A DNA stretch of 5,795 nt, taken from NCBI GenBank assembly GCA_017553665.1, contig JAFZKM010000188.1, positions 1-5,795 on the forward strand. The letters run 5' to 3'. Shown here in pieces: positions 1 through 5,474 of the stretch. The notes under the pieces were generated by a model. That model did not search any database. It saw only the letters and a list, made by a program, of their open reading frames with translations, and had not been told where the DNA came from. The translations under genes and the position numbers were made by a program. Each line of letters opens with the position of its first letter. The stretch's first letter is position 1. This DNA comes from Lachnospiraceae bacterium. Lineage in GTDB: Bacteria > Bacillota_A > Clostridia > Lachnospirales > Lachnospiraceae.

Positions 1-1121
1 AGAACTTTGAGATCGAAGGAACCGCTTATTATACGAACAATCCGCCAGCGGGCGCGTTCAGGGGCTTCGGAGTTACCCAGACCTGCTTCGCGACCGAGAC
101 TCTGCTCAATATGATGGCCGAAAAGATCGGGATTTCCGCGTGGGAGATCCGCATGCGGAACGCGATCAGGCCCGGCGGAGTGCTTCCGAACGGTCAGATA
201 GTCGATGAGTCGACGGGACTTGTGGAAACGCTCGAGGCGATCAAACCCGATTACGACGCGGCGATGGCTTCCGGGAAGCTCGTCGGTATTGCCTGCGCGA
301 TGAAGAACGCGGGCGTCGGCGTAGGCCTTCCCGACTGGGGACGCGCGAAGCTGATAATCGAAAAAGACAATAAGGTTCATATATATTCCGGAGCATCCTG
401 CATCGGACAGGGTCTGGGCACCGTGCTCGTACAGGTTGTCGTGACGAATACGGATATCAGGCGTGAGGACATTGTCTACGAACAAAGCAATACCTGGATC
501 GCGCCGGATTCGGGCGATACCTCCGGATCGCGCCAGACTATGATCACCGGAGAGGCGACGCGCAGGGCCTGCGAAAAGCTGATGGAGGCGAAGAAGGGAA
601 AGAAGCTGAAGGATCTCGTCGGGCAGGAATTCTACGGAGAGTATCTTGCGAAGACCGATCCGCTCGGCGCGAATGTACCGAACCCCGTTTCTCACGTGGC
701 ATACGGTTATGCCACGCAGATGTGCATCCTCGATCCGAAGACCAGAAAGATCGAGAAGTTTGTCGCGGCGCATGATGTCGGCAAAGCGGTCAATCCGCTT
801 TCGGTAGAAGGCCAGATAGAGGGCGGTGTTGTAATGAGCATGGGATACGCTCTTACCGAGCAATATCCGATCGATGAAAACTGCAGGCCCATTGACAAAT
901 ACGGTTCGCTCGGACTCTTCAGGGCACATGAGATACCCGAGATCAAGGCGATAGTTGTGGACAAGCCCGGACTCAAGGTTGCCGGAGGCGCCATAGGCAT
1001 CGGCGAGATCACATCGATCCCGACCGCGCCCGCGATCGCCGACGCGTATTACAGACTGGACGGCGTAAGAAGCTTCGAGCTTCCTGTAAAGGGAAATCCT
1101 TACGAGCGGAAGCGCGGATGA
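1..1121 (+). CDS. Xanthine dehydrogenase-family molybdenum hydroxylase, Mo-binding part (5' end missing)
   Basis: The frame is open from the first base to TGA at 1119-1121, giving 372 visible residues; the start lies outside the window. The first ATG (111) falls inside the conserved domain and is not the true start. Counting from the codon at 3, I see FRGFG at residues 19-23, the hallmark substrate-site/Mo-pterin loop of this family. IGQG follows at 134-137, SGSRQ at 173-177, and a C-terminal GIGEI in which Glu335 aligns with the catalytic general base of xanthine dehydrogenases. The family hydroxylates purines or related N-heterocycles using water and passes electrons to Fe-S clusters; it is cytoplasmic. 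The wording of several motifs resembles the branch called selenium-dependent xanthine dehydrogenase, in which selenium is a labile cofactor ligand, but the substrate and Se dependence cannot be read here. The 2Fe-2S domain, if fused, lies upstream. The next gene starts 25 bases on and is probably co-transcribed. Confidence 0.9.
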   Translation, partial: NFEIEGTAYYTNNPPAGAFRGFGVTQTCFATETLLNMMAEKIGISAWEIRMRNAIRPGGVLPNGQIVDESTGLVETLEAIKPDYDAAMASGKLVGIACAMKNAGVGVGLPDWGRAKLIIEKDNKVHIYSGASCIGQGLGTVLVQVVVTNTDIRREDIVYEQSNTWIAPDSGDTSGSRQTMITGEATRRACEKLMEAKKGKKLKDLVGQEFYGEYLAKTDPLGANVPNPVSHVAYGYATQMCILDPKTRKIEKFVAAHDVGKAVNPLSVEGQIEGGVVMSMGYALTEQYPIDENCRPIDKYGSLGLFRAHEIPEIKAIVVDKPGLKVAGGAIGIGEITSIPTAPAIADAYYRLDGVRSFELPVKGNPYERKRG

Positions 1122-1146
1122 AGCGTGAATACAAAAGGAGATCATT

Positions 1147-1629
1147 ATGGCGAGCAAAAAGTTCCCTTATAAAGCGGCGTATGTTGCCTGCAACCCGAAC
1201 TGCGCGGTGGAACTGACCGATCCCTGCCGTTTCGGCTGCGTGGGCTGCGGACAGTGTGTCGAGGCCTGTCCCTTCGGAGCGGTAAGCTTAAGCGCAGCGG
1301 GCGTGGCGGTCATTGACGCGGAACGCTGTATGGCCTGCGGAAAATGTGTTAAGATATGTCCGCGTGAGGTCATTCATATACACGAGATCGCCAATACGAT
1401 CGTCGTCACATGCTCGAACAAAGAGCCCGGCGCGGCGGCGCGCAAAAAGTGCAGCACATCCTGCATCGGATGCGGGATCTGCGCGAAGAACTGTACGGCG
1501 GGCGCGATAAAGGTTGAGGACAGCCTTGCGCATATTAAGGATGATCTTTGTCTTTCCTGCGGAATGTGCGCCGTGAACTGCCCGAGAGGCGCGATCGCCG
1601 ATCTGAAAGGTGTTTTAACCGTTAATTGA
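1147..1629 (+). CDS. RnfB-like ferredoxin with four 4Fe-4S motifs
   Basis: This is a 160-residue soluble electron carrier. The ATG at 1147 has an ideal site, AAGGAG at 1135-1140, six bases upstream. Four CX2CX2CX3C motifs are visible: Cys31/34/37/41, 61/64/67/71, 106/109/112/116 and 135/138/141/145. Three end in Cys-Pro; the third ends in Cys-Thr. Further cysteines at 15, 19, 27, 89 and 102 fall where the C-terminal ferredoxin part of RnfB has them, including the CSN...G...R..C stretch between motifs two and three. Unlike RnfB there is no N-terminal membrane anchor and no separate N-terminal Fe-S domain. The gene follows the molybdenum hydroxylase after 25 bases, so its likely role is to accept the hydroxylase's electrons; that partnership is inferred from position. 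No clear hairpin terminator follows it. Confidence 0.92.
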   Translation: MASKKFPYKAAYVACNPNCAVELTDPCRFGCVGCGQCVEACPFGAVSLSAAGVAVIDAERCMACGKCVKICPREVIHIHEIANTIVVTCSNKEPGAAARKKCSTSCIGCGICAKNCTAGAIKVEDSLAHIKDDLCLSCGMCAVNCPRGAIADLKGVLTVN

Positions 1630-1651
1630 TTTTTTAATCTTTTTTTAATCT
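1630..1651 (+). repeat. Perfect tandem 11-mer, possible OmpR/PhoB-type operator
   Basis: TTTTTTAATCT occurs twice head to tail (1630-1640 and 1641-1651) with no mismatch. The TTAA cores at 1634 and 1645 continue a series with others at 1622, 1655 and 1667, all 10-12 bases apart and so on nearly the same face of the helix. Direct repeats with an 11-base period are the usual binding site of OmpR/PhoB-family regulators, and one is encoded two genes downstream. The regulator assignment is inference; the alternative is an intrinsically bent A/T tract acting as an upstream element. Confidence 0.5.
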
Positions 1652-1681
1652 GCCTTAAAAGACCGGTTAAGAAAGCTCTGG

Positions 1682-1687
1682 TAAAGT
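1682..1687 (+). promoter_or_regulatory. Candidate -10 element for the DUF4342/two-component operon
   Basis: TAAAGT matches four of six consensus bases, including the first two and the last. No good -35 lies 16-18 bases upstream; that space holds the TTAA series instead, as expected at an activator-dependent promoter. An alternative weak pair is ATGACG at 1707-1712 with TAAATA at 1731-1736 (18-base spacer). A promoter is expected in this 143-base gap, but which element is used is uncertain. Confidence 0.3.
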
Positions 1688-1772
1688 GTTCATTGTCAAC
1701 AGGCCAATGACGCAGACAAAACAACGAACATAAATACACAGAGCAGATCACAGAAAGGTTGGTTAAAGAATT

Positions 1773-2321
1773 ATGGATATGTTTGAGAAAGTTGATAAGT
1801 TAAGAGAGAGAGCAAACGTTAGCTACGAGGAAGCGAAGGACGCGCTTGACAGAAGCAACGGCGACATCCTTGACGCAATGATCCTTCTTGAGCGTGAGGG
1901 CAAGACCCGCCAGCAGGGCAGCGCGAGCTACAACACCGCATACACCGCGGAGCAGCAGAACGCTCAGGCGCAGTACAACGCGGGCTATGATCAGAACGCG
2001 CAGCGCGGCGCGGCACAGGGCGACGGCAGAACCTTCGGAGATAAGGTAAAGGCCCTCTTCCATAAGAGCACTGTTAACTATCTCGCGATCGACCGTAAGG
2101 GTGAAAGGATCATGAGGATCCCGATCCTCGCGGCTATCCTTATCGTACTCTTTGCATGGTACGCAGCGATCATCGCGGTTCTCGTATCACTGTTCCTTGA
2201 CTGCAAGTACTCATTTGAGGGTCAGGACGAGATGAAGGCAGCAAACAATGTTTGCGACAAGGCCGGCAATCTTGCCGAGCAGGTTAAGGACAAGGTCGTT
2301 AACGAATACAATAAGCTTTAA
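1773..2321 (+). CDS. DUF4342 membrane protein with N-terminal UBA-like domain
   Basis: This protein has 182 residues and no known biochemical role. Residues 5-42 form a UBA-like three-helix unit closely resembling the N-terminus of elongation factor Ts (LRERANVSYEEAK, then SNGDILDAM), probably a protein-binding module. Residues 46-86 are a low-complexity linker rich in Gln, Ala, Asn, Tyr and Gly. Residues 88-142 match DUF4342: a short amphipathic stretch, a DRKGE turn, then a hydrophobic segment from about 117 to 142 that can cross the membrane once or form a hairpin. A charged, probably helical tail (150-182) follows. The ATG at 1773 starts the domain exactly; its ribosome site is weak (GAAAGG at 1753-1758, 14 bases away). 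The stop lies 24 bases before the response-regulator gene, suggesting one operon and a possible accessory role in that signalling pathway. All ten Ile codons are ATC, hinting at high expression. Confidence 0.88.
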   Translation: MDMFEKVDKLRERANVSYEEAKDALDRSNGDILDAMILLEREGKTRQQGSASYNTAYTAEQQNAQAQYNAGYDQNAQRGAAQGDGRTFGDKVKALFHKSTVNYLAIDRKGERIMRIPILAAILIVLFAWYAAIIAVLVSLFLDCKYSFEGQDEMKAANNVCDKAGNLAEQVKDKVVNEYNKL

Positions 2322-2345
2322 TCTAATGCAAAAGAAAAGGAAGGC

Positions 2346-3050
2346 ATGATGAACGAACACATTCTTATCGTGGAAGACGAAGAAAAACTGGCAAGATTCA
2401 TTGAACTGGAGCTGATACATGAGGGTTATCAGGTCAGCAAGGCATTCAACGGGCGTACCGGGCTCGAAATGGCGGAAAACAATGATTTCAGCCTTATTCT
2501 TCTCGACATCATGCTGCCCGAGCTTAACGGGCTGGAGGTGCTGAGGCGCCTCGGGAAGACTCATTCCACGCCCGTTATCCTTCTTACGGCAAGAGACGCC
2601 GTTATGGACAAAGTCGCGGGGCTTGACGCCGGCGCGGTTGACTATATAACAAAACCCTTTGCCATTGAAGAACTCCTGGCGAGGATCCGCGTAGCGCTCA
2701 AGCTTCACGGGAGCGCTGCGGCTTCCCGGGACGGAGAACAGGCGCAGGAGGGCGTATTTACCTGGAAGGGTCTGGTGCTCGACGATCCGAAGCATCGTGT
2801 GACTTATTCCGGTCAGGAGATCACGCTCACCAACAGGGAGTTTATAATGCTGAAGGTCCTTCTTCAGAACAGGGACATCGTTCTGTCGAGAGAGACCCTC
2901 CTTGAAAAGGTCTGCGGCTACGATTATGTGGGCGAGACCAATGTTGTCGATGTTTACGTCCGTTTCTTAAGGACAAAGATAGATGAGGTTTTCGGAGTGA
3001 AGATGATCCAGACCGTCAGAGGAGTGGGCTATGTCATCAAATCGGAGTAA
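2346..3050 (+). CDS. OmpR/PhoB-family response regulator
   Basis: This 234-residue DNA-binding regulator has the usual two domains. The receiver domain (about 5-118) has the acidic pair Glu10/Asp11, the phosphoacceptor Asp54 (LLDIMLPELNG), Thr81 and Lys103 (TKPF). A linker of about 20 residues rich in Ala, Glu and Gln leads to a winged-helix domain (about 135-233) with LTNREF, the VDVYVRFLRTKID recognition helix region and the closing TVRGVGYVI. One oddity is GAVDY at 96-100, where most relatives have GADDY; the catalytic residues are intact. ATGs at 2346 and 2349 are both possible: AAAGG at 2336-2340 is five or eight bases away. The gene overlaps the kinase gene by 20 bases, so the two are a cognate pair. 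Likely targets include the repeats at 1630-1651 ahead of its own operon (inference). Confidence 0.96.
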   Translation: MMNEHILIVEDEEKLARFIELELIHEGYQVSKAFNGRTGLEMAENNDFSLILLDIMLPELNGLEVLRRLGKTHSTPVILLTARDAVMDKVAGLDAGAVDYITKPFAIEELLARIRVALKLHGSAAASRDGEQAQEGVFTWKGLVLDDPKHRVTYSGQEITLTNREFIMLKVLLQNRDIVLSRETLLEKVCGYDYVGETNVVDVYVRFLRTKIDEVFGVKMIQTVRGVGYVIKSE

Positions 3051-4377
3051 AAAAGCCGCAAGCGGCAATCAGAGCAAAAAGGTCAAGTCCATCAGCCACA
3101 GACTGGCCCTGCGCCGGGTCCGCAAGAAGATCAGCGCGAGCTTCGGCAAGGATATACTTGTCCTTTTTGTTATTTTCGCGACCTGGCTCCTGGTGCTGGA
3201 ATTCGCCGCGACCGGAGAGATCGCGGTGCGCGAAAACGATTATTCAATGGAGTTTGATCAAGAGCGCTACGAAGAGCTCGGAGGCAGATATCCGTTTTCG
3301 GACAGACTGGCTTCGGTCAGGTATCAGGTTACCGATCCGGAGTCCGGAACGGTGATAGTTTCGGCCTATCCGTTCAAATACGCGGGCGTTATCATCTATA
3401 CCGCGATCGTGATCTTCCTGATCCAGATGCTTATGCACTGGGCGAGCTATCCTTTTGAGAATTCCTCGGTAAAGAGAGTATTAAAGCCGCTCGATAATCT
3501 GGCCGCGAAGGCCGACGAGCTGGCAAGGATCGATCTTTCCGACAATAAATACGATCTTTCGGATGAGAAATACAGGCTTCTCGAGAACAAGATCAACAGC
3601 CTCGCGCCCGATGACGAGCAGCTTATCTCGCTCGGCGACGAGGATCTGATAGGGATCGAGAAGGCCATGAATTCGCTGCTCATCCGCATCAGGGAGAACA
3701 ACAAGCAGCAGGCGAGATTCGTCAACGACGCTTCCCATGAGCTCAGAACTCCCATAGCGGTCATCCAGGGTTACGCGAACATGCTCGCGCGCTGGGGCCG
3801 TGAGGACGAGAAGGTTCTCGATGAGTCGATCACCGCGATCCAGAACGAGTCCGAGAACATGAAGCATCTTGTGGAGCAGCTGCTGTTCCTGGCACGCGGC
3901 GACGCGGGCAGGACCCAGCTTACGATCGCTCCCGTCAGTCTGAACATGCTGATGAGCGAGGTTTACGAAGAGTCGCTGATGATCGATGAGAAGCATATCT
4001 ACAGACTGAACCTTCCCGAGGAGGATGTGCTGGTCAACGGTGACGAAGGCCTCTTAAAGCAGGCGGTCCGCATCCTCGTGGACAATGCGGCGAAATACAC
4101 CAAAGAGAAGGACGAGATCCTTCTCGGAGTCGGCGTCCGCCCGGACAATGCGGTTTATCTGAGAGTCCAGGATGCCGGTATCGGAATGAAGGAAAACGAC
4201 GTCGCGCACATGTTCGAGCGCTTCTACAGAGCCGACGAGGCCCGCACCTACAACGGCACGGGACTTGGACTTTCGATAGCGAAATGGATCATCGACAAGC
4301 ACGGCGGATACTTCGAAGTAACCTCGAGAGAGGAACTCGGAACCAGAATAGATATTTTGCTTTCGCGTACATTCTGA
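3031..4377 (+). CDS. Membrane sensor histidine kinase, partner of the upstream regulator
   Basis: This kinase has 448 residues. The start is ATG 3031, inside the regulator gene, with AGAGGAG at 3018-3024 six bases upstream; the next in-frame ATG would lose the first membrane helix. Order: a 40-residue basic cytoplasmic tail (13 Lys/Arg), membrane helix one (about 41-58), a short external loop of about 57 residues (60-116) containing GGRYPFSDRLASVRYQ, and membrane helix two (about 117-136). A HAMP-like linker (about 138-222) carries an acidic insert. The dimerisation/phosphotransfer domain has HELRTP with phosphoacceptor His236. The ATPase domain has an N box at Asn352, a G1 box DAGIGM (381-386), an F box MFERFYR (394-400) and a G2 box GTGLGLSI (409-416). 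All catalytic boxes are complete, so it should be active. The signal sensed is unknown; the small external loop suggests sensing at or within the membrane. A strong terminator follows. Confidence 0.96.
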   Translation: MSSNRSKKAASGNQSKKVKSISHRLALRRVRKKISASFGKDILVLFVIFATWLLVLEFAATGEIAVRENDYSMEFDQERYEELGGRYPFSDRLASVRYQVTDPESGTVIVSAYPFKYAGVIIYTAIVIFLIQMLMHWASYPFENSSVKRVLKPLDNLAAKADELARIDLSDNKYDLSDEKYRLLENKINSLAPDDEQLISLGDEDLIGIEKAMNSLLIRIRENNKQQARFVNDASHELRTPIAVIQGYANMLARWGREDEKVLDESITAIQNESENMKHLVEQLLFLARGDAGRTQLTIAPVSLNMLMSEVYEESLMIDEKHIYRLNLPEEDVLVNGDEGLLKQAVRILVDNAAKYTKEKDEILLGVGVRPDNAVYLRVQDAGIGMKENDVAHMFERFYRADEARTYNGTGLGLSIAKWIIDKHGGYFEVTSREELGTRIDILLSRTF

Positions 4378-4391
4378 ACTGAATGTTTTTG

Positions 4392-4425
4392 AAAAAGGTC
4401 TTTCGAAATACGAAGGACCTTTTTT
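4392..4425 (+). terminator. Intrinsic terminator after the kinase gene
   Basis: A 14-base-pair stem (4392-4405 with 4411-4424, one G-T pair) closes a five-base AAATA loop. The left arm begins with five A and the right arm ends in a run of six T, so it could stop transcription from either strand. It lies 14 bases after the kinase stop and marks the end of the DUF4342/two-component operon. Confidence 0.93.
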
Positions 4426-4461
4426 ATTTCGCAAAAAACAAGGGGTTTTACACGGAGTCTG

Positions 4462-4470
4462 TGGTATAAT
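4462..4470 (+). promoter_or_regulatory. Extended -10 promoter for the zinc-ribbon/TPM genes
   Basis: TGGTATAAT is a perfect TGN extended -10 with consensus TATAAT at 4465-4470. The position 17 bases upstream (GGGGTT, 4442-4447) is a poor -35, which extended -10 promoters tolerate. Predicted transcription start is near 4477, at the GGGGGG run that also serves as ribosome site, so the leader would be only about 14 bases. This looks like a housekeeping sigma promoter rather than a SigW-type one. Confidence 0.75.
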
Positions 4471-4482
4471 GTTCCCGGGGGG

Positions 4483-4496
4483 TATGACTTATGACT
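4483..4496 (+). repeat. Tandem heptamer spanning the start codon of the zinc-ribbon gene
   Basis: TATGACT occurs twice in tandem (4483-4489, 4490-4496), so two ATGs lie seven bases apart in different frames. The second (4491) starts the zinc-ribbon protein at eight bases from the GGGGGG ribosome site (4477-4482). The first (4484) is only one base from that site and opens a short frame of about 35 codons. Confidence 0.6.
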
Positions 4497-5474
4497 TTCA
4501 AGTGCAGAAATTGCGGCGGGTACATGGTGTTCTCGCCCGAAAGACAGCAGATGTACTGTTCCTTCTGCGAAGGACTCGACTGCGAATATGAGACCGGCGA
4601 CAAGTCTCTGACCACCTGTGCTTCCTGCGGCGCCGAGATCACGGTCGGACAGTTCGTGAGCGCTTCAAAATGCCCGTTCTGCGGCAACTATCTGATCTTT
4701 GACGAGAGAGTGCGGAATGAGTTCAAGCCGGACGAGATCATCCCGTTCAAGCTCGGCAAGAAGCAGGCCGTCGAAGCGATGGAGAAGGAATTCAAAAAGA
4801 GGATATTTACGCCCATATCGTTCCTGAGCGAAAGAACGCTCGGCGATATGGAGGGACGCTATGTGCCCTTTTTCCTGTATGATTTCAGCGCGAGAGGCAT
4901 TTTCAACGGAACGGGCACCACGGTCAGGAAGTGGCGCGAGGGCAATTACGACTGTACCGAGACCTCGTATTACGATGTTGAACGTGTGATGGATGTGACT
5001 TATGACAATGTTCCCGCGGACGCTTCGGAAGAAATGCCCGACTATAGGATGGACCTTGTCGAGCCCTATCAGTACGAGGCATTGACAGCATTTGACCCGA
5101 GATATCTTTCGGGCTTCTTCGGCGAGATATACAACAATACCGCGGACGCGTACGCGGAACGCGCGAGGGAAAAGGCAAAGAACAGCGCAAGCCAGCTGCT
5201 TCGCGATTCTCTTTCGGGCTACGCGTCTCTCAATCCCAGGACCGAGAGCGTAAGCCTCGCGGACGGACCGGTAGATTTCGCGCTCTTCCCCGTATGGGTC
5301 TATGACTACAAATGGGGCGGAAAGGATTACATGTTCTATGTGAACGGCCAGAACGGAAAGGTCATAGGAGAAACGCCGATCTCAAAGCGTAAGGTGCTGC
5401 TTTACGCGCTGACCTTCGGAGGGATCATCTATGCCGTTATGGTCATGATAATTCTGCTGCTGGAGGTGTTGTGA
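4491..5474 (+). CDS. Double zinc-ribbon membrane-anchored protein (YdjG-like)
   Basis: This protein has 327 residues. Two zinc ribbons with identical spacing (CX2C, 14 residues, CX2C) stand at the N-terminus: Cys5/8/23/26 and Cys43/46/61/64. Such proteins are often named TFIIB-type zinc-ribbon proteins, but nothing shows a transcription role. A middle region of about 230 residues ends in the family motif FPVWVYDYKWGGKDY with VNGQNGK (about 266-290). The C-terminus has one membrane helix (about 302-324), so the bulk is probably cytoplasmic and tail-anchored. A helical, charged segment lies at 218-239. Start ATG 4491 follows GGGGGG at 4477-4482. The stop shares one base with the next ATG, implying coupled translation. 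By architecture and neighbour it resembles B. subtilis YdjG, which works with YdjH and the SPFH protein YdjI at the membrane; that equivalence is inferred. Confidence 0.85.
   Translation: MTFKCRNCGGYMVFSPERQQMYCSFCEGLDCEYETGDKSLTTCASCGAEITVGQFVSASKCPFCGNYLIFDERVRNEFKPDEIIPFKLGKKQAVEAMEKEFKKRIFTPISFLSERTLGDMEGRYVPFFLYDFSARGIFNGTGTTVRKWREGNYDCTETSYYDVERVMDVTYDNVPADASEEMPDYRMDLVEPYQYEALTAFDPRYLSGFFGEIYNNTADAYAERAREKAKNSASQLLRDSLSGYASLNPRTESVSLADGPVDFALFPVWVYDYKWGGKDYMFYVNGQNGKVIGETPISKRKVLLYALTFGGIIYAVMVMIILLLEVL

Noticed and set aside
707..1012. 101-codon open frame on the minus strand
   Set aside because: It is antisense to the conserved C-terminal part of the molybdenum hydroxylase; no ribosome site or domain supports it.
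1..1121. Selenocysteine codon in the molybdenum hydroxylase
   Set aside because: No in-frame TGA occurs before the stop; in selenium-dependent enzymes of this family the selenium is a cofactor ligand, not an encoded residue.
1630..1651. T-rich tract as intrinsic terminator of the ferredoxin gene
   Set aside because: No GC-rich stem precedes the T runs; the only nearby inverted repeat, TTAAC-C-GTTAA, has no usable loop. The exact 11-base repeat fits an operator better.
1652..1772. Riboswitch or structured leader before the DUF4342 gene
   Set aside because: Apart from short inverted repeats such as CTTAA/TTAAG at 1654-1671, I found no extended stem or known aptamer pattern; the stretch is A-rich and looks unstructured.
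2211..2795. 194-codon open frame on the minus strand
   Set aside because: It lies antisense to the response-regulator gene and the end of the DUF4342 gene, has no recognisable domain, and the + strand proteins here are unambiguous; it is a by-product of their codon use.
3481..3996. 171-codon open frame on the minus strand
   Set aside because: It is fully antisense to the conserved core of the histidine kinase and has no motif of its own.
4484..4591. Short leader peptide starting at the first ATG of the tandem heptamer
   Set aside because: It is only one base from the G-run, too close for normal initiation, and the frame runs about 35 codons inside the zinc-ribbon gene with no recognisable content.
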